Origin: DASXHY01 sp036272195
GTDB lineage: Bacteria; Verrucomicrobiota; Verrucomicrobiia; Limisphaerales; DASXHY01
Assembly: GCA_036272195.1 (NCBI GenBank)
Contig: DATAZE010000058.1
Span: forward strand, 38,981-102,980
Reading direction: 5' to 3'
Length of the DNA: 64,000 nt
Shown one piece after another: positions 35,425 through 44,758 of the stretch (its first letter is position 1; the number at the start of each line of letters is the position of its first letter). Position numbers and translations under genes: made by a program. The notes below the pieces were generated by a model. That model was not told the DNA's origin, made no database searches, and saw nothing but the letters and a program-made list of their open reading frames with translations.

Positions 35425-35718
35425 TTACTCGATCACGGCCAGGATGTCGTCCGAGCTCAAAATCTTGTATTCCTTGCCATCGAGTTTGATTTCCGTGCCG
35501 CCGTATTTGCTGACCAAAATGCGGTCGCCTTTTTTGACTTCGAACGGAATTTTCTTTCCGTCGTCGTTGGTTTTGCCGGTGCCCAGCGCCACGACGATGC
35601 TTTCCATCGGCTTTTCCTTGGCGGTATCGGGGATGATGATCCCGCCCTTTTTCACTTCCTTCTCTTCGACGGCTTCCACGAGGATGCGATCGCCGAGCGG
35701 TTTAACGTTTAGTGCCAT
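35425..35718 (-). CDS. groS: Co-chaperonin GroES
   Basis: 97 residues from ATG 35718 (MALNVKPLGDRILVEAVEE). Mobile loop region KKGGIIIPDTAKEKPMES and C-terminal KEYKILSSDDILAVIE are standard. A longer in-frame reading upstream runs into palindromic repeat sequence and is rejected. Caps GroEL. The gap to groEL is 35 bases. Confidence 0.97.
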   Translation of the reverse strand: MALNVKPLGDRILVEAVEEKEVKKGGIIIPDTAKEKPMESIVVALGTGKTNDDGKKIPFEVKKGDRILVSKYGGTEIKLDGKEYKILSSDDILAVIE

Positions 35719-35790
35719 AGTTCTAGTTTGGTTTTGTGTTTTTTCGTTTGAATTAAATCCCGCCGCACTCGCGGTGGGAAAATTATTTTC

Positions 35791-35949
35791 AGCTCCGTAG
35801 GAGCGGCATCTCTGTAGCAAAAAGGAACAAAGGAATATCTGGCTCCGCAGGAGCGGCATCTTCTGCATTGCGACGGACTATGCCGCTCCTGCGGAGCTTG
35901 CCATCACTGGCAACTCCGCCTGCTACAAATAGGTCGCTCCTACGGAGCT
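35791..35949. repeat. Nested palindromic element upstream of groES
   Basis: Outer arms agctccgtaggagcg (35791-35805) and cgctcctacggagct (35935-35949) are perfectly complementary over 15 bases. Inside, gctccgcaggagcggcat (about 35842-35859) and atgccgctcctgcggagc (35880-35897) pair over 18 bases. It fills most of the gap between DUF1737 and groES. A separate hairpin (tcccgccgc/gcggtggga, one mismatch) lies at about 35758-35779. No CIRCE sequence was recognised. Confidence 0.75.
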
Positions 35950-35985
35950 TTTTTTCCGCCTGGTTCATTCTGCTCAAATCTTATT

Positions 35986-36183
35986 TCATTTCCCCTGCGT
36001 CGCGCCCATCGGCCCGATGGTGGAAACCATCGCCTGGCAAATAATGGGCCCCTGCGAGTCGTTCACTATATACGGACTCCCGAACGGTTGCCAGCCCATC
36101 TGTAAAGACTTCGTCACCGATTCATCCAGGTCCTTATGGTTCGTATGATGAACCGTCTTATAGCGTTTGAACTCGTCAGCCAT
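35986..36183 (-). CDS. DUF1737 domain protein
   Basis: 65 residues. The DUF1737 pattern is present: YKTVHHTNHKDLDESVTKSLQMGWQPFGSPYIV...QAMV. Small proteins of this family have no established function; they are predicted cytoplasmic. It sits alone between two palindromic elements. Confidence 0.75.
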   Translation of the reverse strand: MADEFKRYKTVHHTNHKDLDESVTKSLQMGWQPFGSPYIVNDSQGPIICQAMVSTIGPMGATQGK

Positions 36184-36273
36184 GGAGCGTGATTATTTTC
36201 TTACTTGTTGACGCTTCTCGAATTCTCCGGAGTTGCAGGAGAAACAATTAATGTCTCACCCATTCCACCTGAA

Positions 36274-36486
36274 GCAACCTGAAAGGTTGCTGGAAATTAG
36301 CCTCGGGTTGAGCGAAGCGATACCCCAGGAAAACGTCCAATAAAATAATGCGCCCTGAAAGAGCGCCGGAAACCATGGAGAGAACATTCCGCCGCCCTTC
36401 CAGGGCGGTGAAAAAATACGAAGCTGACCAGGGGCTGCGGCCTTCGGCCTTGCCCCCGGCTAATTTCCAGCAAGCCTTCAGCTTGC
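36274..36486. repeat. MITE-like palindromic element between DUF1737 and dnaK
   Basis: Arms gctggaaattagcc (36289-36302) and ggctaatttccagc (36458-36471) are perfectly complementary over 14 bases. Each is flanked by its own hairpin: gcaacct/aggttgc at 36274-36290 and gcaagc/gcttgc at 36470-36486. Another hairpin (ccgccc/gggcgg) lies at about 36391-36408. No coding sequence is supported inside. The layout suggests a non-autonomous mobile repeat of about 210 bases. Confidence 0.7.
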
Positions 36487-36510
36487 TCAAAATTATCTTC
36501 GACAATTTCA

Positions 36511-38460
36511 TTACTTCTTCTCGTCCACAACTTCCGCGTCGATGATCGGACCCTCGTCCTTGCCGCCTTCGGGCTTCTGCCCTCCAGCTTCGGCCCCCGG
36601 CTGTTCGCCGCCCGGCTGGCCTTGCGGGCCGCCGGCACGAGACTTCTCCGAAGCGGCCTTGTAAAGTTCCTGTCCGACCAACTGGGAAGCTTCATTGAGC
36701 TTCTCCGAAGCCGCTTTGATGGCCGCGCTGTCGCTGCCCTTCAACGCTTCTTTGACATCGGCCACCGCCTTCTCGACTTTGCCCTTCACATCGCCGGAAA
36801 TTTTATCCGCGTTGTCCTTGAGCATTTTCTCGGTGCGATAAACCGCGCTGTCCGCTTCGTTGCGGGTCTCCACTTCCTCGCGGGCTTTCTTGTCGTCTTC
36901 CGCGTGGGCCTCGGCGTCCTTGCGCATCTTCTCGACTTCATCCTTCGAGAGACCGCTGCTGGCCGTGATAGTGATCTTCTGTTCCTTGCCCGTGCCCAGG
37001 TCCTTGGCGTTCACGTGCAGGATGCCGTTGGCGTCGATGTCAAACGTGACCTCGACCTGCGGCATGCCGCGCGGGGCCGGCGGAATGTCGGTAAGCTGAA
37101 ACTTGCCGATCGTTTTGTTGTCGCGCGAAAATTGGCGCTCGCCCTGGAGCACGTGAATTTCCACGCCCGGCTGATTGTCCGAAGCCGTCGAAAAGATTTC
37201 CGATTTGCGCGTCGGGATGGTCGTGTTGCGCTCAATCAATTTCGTGAACACACCGCCCAGCGTTTCAATGCCCAGCGAAAGTGGCGTCACGTCGAGCAAC
37301 AGCACGTCTTTGACTTCGCCCTTGAGCACGCCGCCCTGGATGCCGGCGCCGATGGCAACGACTTCGTCCGGGTTCACGCCCTGGTGCGGCGGTTTGCCCA
37401 CGAGCTTATGCGCGGTTTCAACGACGCGCGGCATGCGGGTCATGCCACCGACAAGCACGAGCTCGTCAATCTTCGCCGCTTCAATGCCCGCGTCCTTCAG
37501 GCAGTTCTTCACCGGCCCGATGGTGCGCTCGAATAAATCATCGCAAAGCTGCTCCATTTTGGCACGAGTCAGCGTCTTCTGGATGTGCTTGGGCCCGCTG
37601 GCATCCGCCGTGATGAACGGCAGGTTGATGTCGTATTGCTGCGCGCTGGAGAGGGCAATCTTCGCCTTCTCGGCTTCTTCCTTGATGCGTTGGAGAGCGT
37701 CAGGTTGCTTGCGTAGGTCCATGCCCGCTTCTTTTTTGAATTCGTCGAGAATCCAATCCATGATGCGATTGTCCCAATCGTCACCGCCGAGGTGCGTATC
37801 GCCGTTGGTCGCTTTCACTTCGAAAACGCCATCGCCGATTTCCAGCACGGAAATATCAAATGTGCCGCCGCCCAAATCGTACACCGCGATCTTCTCGTCC
37901 TTTTTCTTGTCGAGACCATACGCGAGCGATGCCGCCGTGGGTTCATTGATGATGCGCAGGACTTCCAACCCGGCAATTTTGCCGGCGTCCTTGGTGGCCT
38001 GGCGCTGGGAATCGTTGAAGTAAGCCGGAACAGTAATCACGGCCTGCGTGATTTTCTCGCCGAGACGCATTTCGGCGTCGCTCTTGAGCTTGGCAAGAAT
38101 CATCGCCGAAATTTCCGGCGGCGTGAACTGCTGGGTTTTGCCTTCGACTTCCACCTCGACCGCCACGTCGCCGTTGGCGGCGCGCACGGCCTTGTAAGGC
38201 ACGCGCTTGAGTTCTTCCTGCACTTCATCGAACTTGCGACCCATGAAGCGCTTGATGGAATAAACCGTGTTGCGCGAGTTGGTGACAGCCTGGCGTTTCG
38301 CGGCGTCGCCCACGAGGCGCTCGCCGGTCTTGCTGAAAGCCACCACCGACGGCGTCACGCGCCGGCCTTCCGAGTTTTCCAGAACGAGCGGCTCGCCGCC
38401 TTCCATGACGGCCATGCAAGAGTTCGTCGTTCCCAAATCAATACCTAATACTTTTGCCAT
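36511..38460 (-). CDS. dnaK: Chaperone protein DnaK (Hsp70)
   Basis: 649 residues from ATG 38460 (MAKVLGIDLGTTNSCMAV). Signatures: IDLGTTNS, IAVYDLGGGTFDIS and VLVGGMTRMPRV, a substrate-binding domain (LLLDVTPLSLGIETLGG) and a C-terminal Gly/Gln-rich linker ending EGPIIDAEVVDEKK. ATP-dependent folding chaperone working with DnaJ and GrpE, neither of which is adjacent. An in-frame upstream ATG (38523) is rejected because homology begins at MAKVLG. The 290 bases upstream hold no recognisable gene or operator. Confidence 0.98.
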   Translation of the reverse strand: MAKVLGIDLGTTNSCMAVMEGGEPLVLENSEGRRVTPSVVAFSKTGERLVGDAAKRQAVTNSRNTVYSIKRFMGRKFDEVQEELKRVPYKAVRAANGDVAVEVEVEGKTQQFTPPEISAMILAKLKSDAEMRLGEKITQAVITVPAYFNDSQRQATKDAGKIAGLEVLRIINEPTAASLAYGLDKKKDEKIAVYDLGGGTFDISVLEIGDGVFEVKATNGDTHLGGDDWDNRIMDWILDEFKKEAGMDLRKQPDALQRIKEEAEKAKIALSSAQQYDINLPFITADASGPKHIQKTLTRAKMEQLCDDLFERTIGPVKNCLKDAGIEAAKIDELVLVGGMTRMPRVVETAHKLVGKPPHQGVNPDEVVAIGAGIQGGVLKGEVKDVLLLDVTPLSLGIETLGGVFTKLIERNTTIPTRKSEIFSTASDNQPGVEIHVLQGERQFSRDNKTIGKFQLTDIPPAPRGMPQVEVTFDIDANGILHVNAKDLGTGKEQKITITASSGLSKDEVEKMRKDAEAHAEDDKKAREEVETRNEADSAVYRTEKMLKDNADKISGDVKGKVEKAVADVKEALKGSDSAAIKAASEKLNEASQLVGQELYKAASEKSRAGGPQGQPGGEQPGAEAGGQKPEGGKDEGPIIDAEVVDEKK

Positions 38461-38750
38461 AAAATCTCTTTCGATAGAATTATTGCTATTCCTTACGCAA
38501 CCTTGGTGCCATCCTGAAAACAACGGCTATAACTCATTAATGTAAAATGTGTTACCGTATTTCCAGCTAACATTCGCCGAGCCCCTTTCAGAGACACATT
38601 GGCACTAATTCAAGAGCCGTGTCACACTTGCCGTGGCGCTATCTGGTCCCATGTTTTTTGGGATTTGCGTTTTGATCGCGCACAATTTTTTTACGAATTA
38701 TTTGCGATTGCCTGACAGATTCCGAACCCACTTGAAGTTAGAATCGAGAT

Positions 38751-39164
38751 ATGAAACCCAAACAATTCCTAATCGGCCTCGCGGTACTCACCCTCCTCAC
38801 CTTAATGCCTGCCTTGTTTCGCGCAAACTCGGCCCCGACCCCGGAGATTCCGTCCGTCATTCGCGCTCGCGCTCTGGAACTAGTGGACGACCATGGACGC
38901 GTCCGGGCGGAACTCAAAGTATTTCCGGCGCAACCCGCGCTTAAAATGCCGGACGGCACGACGGGATATCCCGAGTCAGTGCTGTTGCGCCTGATAAATT
39001 CAAAAGGCGGCCCCGACATAAAGCTCACGGCAACCGAGGATGGCGCAGGGCTCGTTATTGGCGGCGAATCGGGATATGTGCAAATCCTTTCACGAGGCAC
39101 GAACCTGCCAATCGTAAAACTCGTCGCCAAAGATGGCCGCGAGCAGGTCGTCAAGCTCCCGTGA
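38751..39164 (+). CDS. Small secreted protein, unknown function
   Basis: 137 residues. Signal peptide at residues 1-27 (FLIGLAVLTLLTLMPALFRANS). The rest is rich in short beta-strand-like segments: VIRARALELVDDHGRVRAELKV, LLRLINSKGGPDIKLTATEDG and LVIGGESGYVQIL. It repeats a pattern of strands ended by Asp/Gly turns. I do not recognise a named family. It is not clearly in an operon. Confidence 0.6.
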   Translation: MKPKQFLIGLAVLTLLTLMPALFRANSAPTPEIPSVIRARALELVDDHGRVRAELKVFPAQPALKMPDGTTGYPESVLLRLINSKGGPDIKLTATEDGAGLVIGGESGYVQILSRGTNLPIVKLVAKDGREQVVKLP

Positions 39165-39199
39165 TAGAAGGAGCGCAGTCGGCGCGACCGTTGGCGTTA

Positions 39200-39913
39200 T
39201 CAGGCATTATGGAAATGCCCCAGCTCCCTCAATGACGCGTATTCCTTCGGCCGTGTCTTGGTCGCCGAACCGATAACAATATGGTCCAGCACCTCAATCT
39301 TCAAAAGCTGCCCGGCGCGGATTAAATCGCGAGTCACTTTCACGTCGGCTTCACTCGGCGTCGGATCGCCGCTCGGATGATTATGCACCAGTACGATGGC
39401 CGAGGCATTCGCCGCGATGGCAGACTTGAAGACCTCGCGTGGATGCACAAGCACCGTGTCCAGGATGCCGTCGGAAATTTTATCCACCCGAATCAATCGC
39501 CGGCGCGTGTTGAGCATCAGCACGTGAAACGACTCCACATTCCGCAAGCGATTCATCTCGCGCACGTGATCAACAATCGTCTGCGGATTATCCATGACCG
39601 GCGATTCCTCGCGTTTCTCCGCCTCCATCCGCCGCGCCAGGGCAAAGGCCGCGACAAGCGTGGCCGCTTTGTCCGGCCCCACACCCGGCTCGCGTTTTAA
39701 ATCATCCACCGACGCCAGCGCAATGGCATGCAATGAACCGTATTTTTGTAGCAACCGCCGGCTGACTTCCACCACGTTCGCGCCTTTCAATCCGGTGCGG
39801 AGCAGGATGGCGATCAATTCGGCGTGAGTAAGCGCATCCGGCCCGCGCGCCACGAGCCGCTCGCGCGGGCGTTCGCTGACCGGCTGATCTTTGAGTCTCA
39901 TCCCCTCGGACAT
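39200..39913 (-). CDS. radC: RadC/JAMM domain protein
   Basis: 237 residues from ATG 39913 (MSEGMRLKDQPVSERPRERL). N-terminal helix-hairpin-helix (LKREPGVGPDKAATLVAAF) and a JAMM metalloprotease-like motif HNHPSGDPTPSEAD. Named after radiation sensitivity, but the real role of RadC proteins is unsettled. A longer frame reaches 40012 but its extension translates repeat sequence (about 39963-39977), so the shorter start is chosen; ATG 39901 is also possible. Confidence 0.92.
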   Translation of the reverse strand: MSEGMRLKDQPVSERPRERLVARGPDALTHAELIAILLRTGLKGANVVEVSRRLLQKYGSLHAIALASVDDLKREPGVGPDKAATLVAAFALARRMEAEKREESPVMDNPQTIVDHVREMNRLRNVESFHVLMLNTRRRLIRVDKISDGILDTVLVHPREVFKSAIAANASAIVLVHNHPSGDPTPSEADVKVTRDLIRAGQLLKIEVLDHIVIGSATKTRPKEYASLRELGHFHNA

Positions 39914-39962
39914 GCCGCATTGATAAACCGAGGGACAAAAGCGCGCGAGCAAATTCCGCCCT

Positions 39963-39977
39963 GGGAGCGCCGGCGTC
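39963..39977. repeat. Half copy of the gggagcgccggcgtc repeat
   Basis: 15 bases identical to the left arm of the palindrome at 55561-55631. Only one arm is present here, just upstream of radC. Confidence 0.5.
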
Positions 39978-40083
39978 CCGCTGGCCAGTTGCATCTGGAT
40001 TTGCTTGAACAACCGCCGCTCAATGCGAGTCTATAGGCAAGGGAACAAAAGACCACTCAGCTGAATTAATCGTCGGTACTGTT

Positions 40084-40491
40084 ATGAAAACAAAACTGTT
40101 TCTGCTTTGTTTCGCCTCGGCAGCAACCGCGCTGGCCGCCGACTCTCCCACGAACAGCTATAATTTCACCTCCCGCCTCGCGCCCATCCCGATCACCGAA
40201 GAGATGCGCCTGCAAAATCTACTCACACCAAAGCTGGACCTCCCGGTCATCGCCCTGGGAAAAAGTGATTTCGTTCTGAGTGGTCCGTTAGTCGAAGGAT
40301 TCCGCCGCCTGCCACCCGCGGAAAATTTAAGTCGCGGCCAAAAATTCCTGCGGTTGCCCGTCATCCGCCTTTTCGTGCCCAAACCCATGCCCTGGCCGGA
40401 GGATGGAGGAAAATATTTCGCCTGGCACAACAACTCTCTCCCCTGGACACTCGCCAGCTCCCGGCCGGGAATTCAAAAGGGGCCGAATTAA
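40084..40491 (+). CDS. Small secreted protein, unknown function
   Basis: 135 residues. Signal peptide MKTKLFLLCFASAATALAADS, then a proline-rich protein (PIPITEEMRLQNLLTPKLDLPVIALGK, VPKPMPWPEDGGKYFAW). No family recognised. It is divergent from radC and is followed by a palindromic repeat. Confidence 0.55.
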   Translation: MKTKLFLLCFASAATALAADSPTNSYNFTSRLAPIPITEEMRLQNLLTPKLDLPVIALGKSDFVLSGPLVEGFRRLPPAENLSRGQKFLRLPVIRLFVPKPMPWPEDGGKYFAWHNNSLPWTLASSRPGIQKGPN

Positions 40492-40503
40492 TTCAATTGA
40501 TTC

Positions 40504-40577
40504 CGTAGCCGCCGACGTCGGGAGGCTCTAATCCTTTCTTCGGAGATGGTATAAGCCTCCTGACGTCGGCTGCTACG
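40504..40577. repeat. Long palindrome between a secreted protein gene and hflX
   Basis: Arms cgtagccgccgacgtcgggaggct-type (40504 on) and agcctcctgacgtcggctgctacg-type (to 40577) are complementary at 22 of 24 positions. It shares the gtagc(a/c)gccg core with 5391 and 52856. It may terminate both convergent genes. Confidence 0.75.
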
Positions 40578-40581
40578 AGGC

Positions 40582-41880
40582 TCACGCCGTCTGCAATTCA
40601 CGCACGAAAAACGGCTCAAATTCGCGATGATAATGTGGCGGAATGCGCGCCTTGAACCGCGCGGTTTTCCCCGTGTAACGCCGCTCAATCACTTGCGCCA
40701 CCTCATGCAGCCGCGCAATCACTCCGGCCCGATCATGCGGCACGGACAGCTCAAAAAATTCCCGCAGCGGCCGAAGCTGGCTGCTGAGTTCCTGGAGCAA
40801 TATCGGAATCCCATCGCCCTTCTCCGCTGAAATCGCCACACCCTGCGGATAACGCTCGAGAAAACGGTTCAACGTCTCGCGACTGTCGTTGAGCAAATCC
40901 ACCTTGTTGAAAACCATCAGCGTCGGTTTTCCGTCCGCGCCGATTTCCTTCAGCACCGCATCCACAGATTCAATTTGTTCGCGCGCCTGCGGATGGCTCA
41001 CATCCACCACGTGCACGAGCAAATCCGCCTGCACCACTTCCTCCAGCGTGGCCTTAAATGCCTCCACCAGGCCGTGCGGCAATTTGCGAATGAAACCCAC
41101 CGTGTCCGTCAGCAATACGTTTTGGTTCGTCGGCAAGCGCAGCCGCCGTGTCGTTGGATCCAAGGTGGCGAACAGCTTGTTCATCGCCAGCACGTCCGCG
41201 CCCGTCAATTTGTTTAACAGTGTGGACTTACCCGCGTTGGTGTAGCCCACGATGCTGGCGAGCGGCCATTGATTTCGCTGCCGGCCGTTGCGCTGCGTGG
41301 AACGCTGCCGCACCACCACCTCGAGTTCACCGCGAATTTTCGCGATGCGGTCCTGCACCCGGCGGCGGTCGGTTTCCAGCTGCGTTTCACCTTCACCTCC
41401 GCGCATGCCGATGCCGCCTTTTTGCCGCGATAAGTGGCCCCAGAAGCGGGTCAACCGCGGCAGCAAATGCTGAAGCTGCGCGAGTTCAATTTGCAACTTG
41501 CCCTCACGCGTCCGGGCGCGTTGCGCAAAAATATCGAGGATCAAAGAAGTCCGATCGAGCACCTTGCAGTTGAAAATCTTCTCCAGATTGCGGCTTTGCG
41601 CCGGTGAAAGCTCGTCGTCAAAAATCACCGTGTCCACATCGAGCCGCTTGCATTCCGCGCCGAACTCGTCCGCCTTGCCTTTGCCGATGAACGTGGCGGG
41701 GTTGCGCGACACGATCTTCTGCACGCCGTTGCCGACGACTTCGCCGCCCGCGGTAGCGGCCAATTCCGCCAGTTCCGCCAAAGAATCGCTGGTTCCCCAA
41801 TCGTTCCGCCCCTTCAACTCAATGCCCACGAGAAAAACCCTCTCGGTCCGTGTATTCCTGGTCTCTATTAAAGCTTTCAA
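40582..41880 (-). CDS. hflX: GTPase HflX
   Basis: 432 residues. HflX N-terminal domain with FIGKGKADEF and FDDELSPAQSRNLE; the glycine-rich linker SRQKGGIGMRGGEGETQLETDRR; then the GTPase motifs GYTNAGKST (P-loop), DPTTRRL, DTVGFI and NKVDL. It splits or rescues stalled 70S ribosomes in characterised species. A small conserved gene lies 52 bases upstream on the same strand. Confidence 0.96.
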   Translation of the reverse strand: MKALIETRNTRTERVFLVGIELKGRNDWGTSDSLAELAELAATAGGEVVGNGVQKIVSRNPATFIGKGKADEFGAECKRLDVDTVIFDDELSPAQSRNLEKIFNCKVLDRTSLILDIFAQRARTREGKLQIELAQLQHLLPRLTRFWGHLSRQKGGIGMRGGEGETQLETDRRRVQDRIAKIRGELEVVVRQRSTQRNGRQRNQWPLASIVGYTNAGKSTLLNKLTGADVLAMNKLFATLDPTTRRLRLPTNQNVLLTDTVGFIRKLPHGLVEAFKATLEEVVQADLLVHVVDVSHPQAREQIESVDAVLKEIGADGKPTLMVFNKVDLLNDSRETLNRFLERYPQGVAISAEKGDGIPILLQELSSQLRPLREFFELSVPHDRAGVIARLHEVAQVIERRYTGKTARFKARIPPHYHREFEPFFVRELQTA

Positions 41881-41931
41881 TGCTTACGTGGATGACTGTG
41901 CTTGCTGCGCAGCCGTAAGTTACCACGTTTT

Positions 41932-42174
41932 TTAATTGCGCAAAGCATTTTGCGCCGACGCCTGCTCGCATTCCTCCGTAATAGGCAGGCTAATATCGTA
42001 ATGGTCGTAATCGAATTTCAAGACAATCTGGACCGCGGGGATTCGATGTTCCGCGCAATAAGCAAGCGCTCTTTCGCTGGTCGAAAACGCTTTGGCCTCG
42101 ATCGGACTGGGAGTCCATTCGGACAAAGTTTTCAGGAAAAGGTGGCTGTGGCAGTTCTGGACCAGAATTTTCAT
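41932..42174 (-). CDS. Small conserved protein, unknown function
   Basis: 80 residues from ATG 42174 (MKILVQNCHSHLFLKTLSEWTPS). No signal peptide or membrane segment. The segment EAKAFSTSERALAYCAEHRIPAVQIVLKFD suggests an alpha/beta fold. I do not recognise a named family. It lies 52 bases upstream of hflX and is divergent from the Lrp gene. A start at 42195 is possible but less likely. Confidence 0.55.
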   Translation of the reverse strand: MKILVQNCHSHLFLKTLSEWTPSPIEAKAFSTSERALAYCAEHRIPAVQIVLKFDYDHYDISLPITEECEQASAQNALRN

Positions 42175-42263
42175 GAGGCAAGATACGCTCTGCAATAGGA
42201 ACGCAAGGGGCTCATCGTTGATTTTCCTTCCCTATTTGATTGAACGCAGTCGAGAGGAAAAGG

Positions 42264-42785
42264 ATGGATTTCTCCCCGCGTTTTGCGACACTGCGCGGCG
42301 TGATAAGTCCGTTAATCAAACTACTGCTCGAAGGCGGCAGATTGAGCACCGCGCAAATGGCTCAAGTGCTTAACCTGCCCGAAGCCGATGTCAACCGGCA
42401 GCTTGATCAGTTGCGGAAAGACCGCGTCCTGCTCGGCTGGCGGCCCGTGCTCAATCTGGCCGACGAGGAAACCGGCATCGTCCGTGCCGTCATCGAAGTC
42501 CGCATCACACCCGAGCGCGGCGGCGGATTCAATCGCCTCGCCGATCGCATCAGCCGTTTCGACGAAGTCGAATCCTGCTATCTCATGTCCGGCGGCTATG
42601 ATTTGCTCGTGTTTGTCGGCGGTTCCAGCCTGCAAAAAGTCGCGGCGTTCGTTTCGGAAAAACTTTCCACCATCGAAGGCGTGCTTTCCACCGCCACTCA
42701 TTTCCTGCTGCGCTCCTACAAGGAGCAGGGCTTCCTGCTCGACATCAAAGCCGAGGAAAACGACCGGCTGAAAGTCGCTCCCTAA
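42264..42785 (+). CDS. Lrp/AsnC-family transcriptional regulator
   Basis: 173 residues from ATG 42264, preceded by gaggaaaagg as ribosome-binding site. N-terminal winged helix (LLEGGRLSTAQMAQVLNLPEADVNRQLDQLRKDRVLLGWRPVLN) and a C-terminal RAM-like ligand-binding domain (VIEVRITPERGGGFNRLADRISRFDEV, CYLMSGGYDLLVFVGG). It precedes the aminotransferase by 29 bases on the same strand, so it probably controls it in response to an amino acid. Confidence 0.9.
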   Translation: MDFSPRFATLRGVISPLIKLLLEGGRLSTAQMAQVLNLPEADVNRQLDQLRKDRVLLGWRPVLNLADEETGIVRAVIEVRITPERGGGFNRLADRISRFDEVESCYLMSGGYDLLVFVGGSSLQKVAAFVSEKLSTIEGVLSTATHFLLRSYKEQGFLLDIKAEENDRLKVAP

Positions 42786-42814
42786 GCGACTTTAGACCCT
42801 GGACTTTGGATTAA

Positions 42815-43987
42815 ATGGACACCACGCGCTACATCGCCAAACACGTCATCAACCTGCCCCGCTCGGGCATCCGCGACTTTTTCGAAATCGTCGCGAAAAT
42901 GAAGGACGTGATTTCGCTCGGCATCGGCGAGCCTGATTTCGACACGCCCTGGCACATCCGCGAAGCCGCCATTTACGCCCTCGAAAAGGGCAAGACCCAT
43001 TACACCTCGAACCTCGGCCTCATCGAACTTCGCCGCGCGATCAATCGCTACGTCGAAAAAAATTTCAGCATCAGCTACCGGCCCGAGGATGAAATCCTTG
43101 TCACCGTAGGAGTAAGTGAAGCGCTCGATATCGCCTTTCGCGCCCTGGTCAATCCCGGCGACAAGGTAATGTTCCATCAACCTTGTTACGTCAGCTATCA
43201 TCCCAGCATCACGCTCACGCACGGCGTGGCTGTGCCGGTGCCGACATTTGCGAAGGACAATTTCGCGCTCACCGCCGAGGCGCTCAAAGCCGCGTGGGAG
43301 CCGGGCTGCAAATTGCTCATGCTCAACCTGCCGTGCAATCCCACCGGCGGCACCTGCAATCGCGCTCAGCTGGAAGCCATCGCGAAATTCGCCATCGAAA
43401 AGGATTTGCTCGTCCTCAGCGACGAAATTTATTCCGAGCTGACCTTCGACGGCGAGCACGTCAGCATCGCCAGCCTGCCCGGCATGAAAGAGCGCACGAT
43501 TTTCCTGCACGGCTTTTCCAAAGCCTTCGCGATGACCGGCTGGCGCATCGGCTATGCCTGCGGTCCGGCGACCCTCATTGAAGCGATGATGAAAGTGCAT
43601 CAATACTCAATGATGTGCGCTTCGATCATCAGCCAGGAAGGTGCGATTGAAGCCTTGGTGCGTGGCGAGGACGGCATGAAAACCATGCGCGAGCAATACC
43701 ATCGCCGCCGGGATTTCATTGTGCGCCGCCTGAACGAAATCGGCCTCAAATGCCACATGCCCCGCGCGTCCTTTTACGCGTTTCCCAGCGTTGAAGTCAC
43801 GGGCATGAACGAAAAGGATTTCGCGCTCGGCTTATTGAATGCCGAGAAAGTGGCCATGGTCCCCGGCACCGCCTTTGGACCGAACGGCGCCGGCTTTTGC
43901 CGCGCCTGCTTCGCCACCGGCTACGATCAGCTCATTGAAGCGAGCGACCGGATCGAGCGTTACGTTCAGGGATTGAAAAATCCATGA
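42815..43987 (+). CDS. Class I/II PLP-dependent aminotransferase
   Basis: 390 residues. PLP lysine Lys236 in HGFSKAFAMTGWRIG; Asn175 in NLPCNPTGG and Asp203/Tyr206 in SDEIYSEL, typical of fold type I aminotransferases of the alanine/aspartate group. Substrate-specific residues are not readable. Transcribed with the Lrp regulator upstream. Confidence 0.9.
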   Translation: MDTTRYIAKHVINLPRSGIRDFFEIVAKMKDVISLGIGEPDFDTPWHIREAAIYALEKGKTHYTSNLGLIELRRAINRYVEKNFSISYRPEDEILVTVGVSEALDIAFRALVNPGDKVMFHQPCYVSYHPSITLTHGVAVPVPTFAKDNFALTAEALKAAWEPGCKLLMLNLPCNPTGGTCNRAQLEAIAKFAIEKDLLVLSDEIYSELTFDGEHVSIASLPGMKERTIFLHGFSKAFAMTGWRIGYACGPATLIEAMMKVHQYSMMCASIISQEGAIEALVRGEDGMKTMREQYHRRRDFIVRRLNEIGLKCHMPRASFYAFPSVEVTGMNEKDFALGLLNAEKVAMVPGTAFGPNGAGFCRACFATGYDQLIEASDRIERYVQGLKNP

Positions 43988-44062
43988 CCGACGCGCCGTC
44001 CTTGAAGCCGGCAAAATCGAGTTGAAAGAAAGCCGCGATAGTATTAACAATAGGGGAAAGGC

Positions 44063-44758
44063 ATGACCGGCGATACACAGAAGAACTTCTTGAACACCGG
44101 CATTTACACCGTGCCGGAAGCTGCCCGCCTTTCGAATTTCAACCGGACGAATCCGCCGCTGGCTTCGCGGTTATAAGTTTCATACAAAAAAGAAAGAACA
44201 CCATTCAAAAGCCCTATGGCACGGCCAATTAGAGCCTATCGACATAGTTTGGCTCTTGGATTCTTGGACTTGATTGAAATCAGATTCGTCGATGCCTTTT
44301 TGAAAGCCGGTGTCAGTTGGAAAATGATTCGAAAAGCGCACGAAAAAGGGATTGAAATATTTGGGACAAACCATCCATTTTGCACTCGGGGTTTCACTAC
44401 CGACGGGCGCGAAATCTTCGTAGAACTTCATAAAGAGACTGGAGAGCGCTCGTTAATGGAAATCGTGAGCAGTCAGCACGTCTTTGTTCAAATTATCAGG
44501 CCGTTCTTGAAAGAATTGGAATTCGACTCGGAACATACACTTGTCCGGTGGAAGCCGGCCACATCAAAGCGTCTCGTAGTGCTTGACCCCGCACGCAATT
44601 TTGGAAAGCCCACTGTCGCTCGCCATGGCGTACCAACAGAAATCTTGGCTCGAGCGGCCCAGGCAAGCGAATCTTTGGAAGAAGTCTCCCGGTGGTACGA
44701 AGTTCCGCGTGCCGAAATCGAAGACGCGATTGAATTTGAGCAGCAGCTTGCTGCATGA
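44063..44758 (+). pseudogene. DUF433-type antitoxin gene with two compensating frameshifts
   Basis: ATG 44063 follows an aggggaaag box and starts MTGDTQKNFLNTGIYTVPEAARLS. That frame hits TAA at 44174-44176. The expected continuation (STGRIRRWLRGYKFHTKKKEHHSKALWHGQLEPID) is in another frame from about 44139 to about 44235; the original frame then resumes with SLALGFLDLIEIRFVDAFLKAGVS...FGKPTVARHGVPTEILA...VSRWYEVPRAEIEDAIEFE. The last part is the DUF433 domain. The frame changes fall across the DNA-binding part. A downstream ATG (44216) could still make a 180-residue product lacking that part. Confidence 0.75.

Noticed and set aside
35719..35790. CIRCE element before groES
   Set aside because: The hairpin there (tcccgccgc/gcggtggga) does not match TTAGCACTC-N9-GAGTGCTAA.
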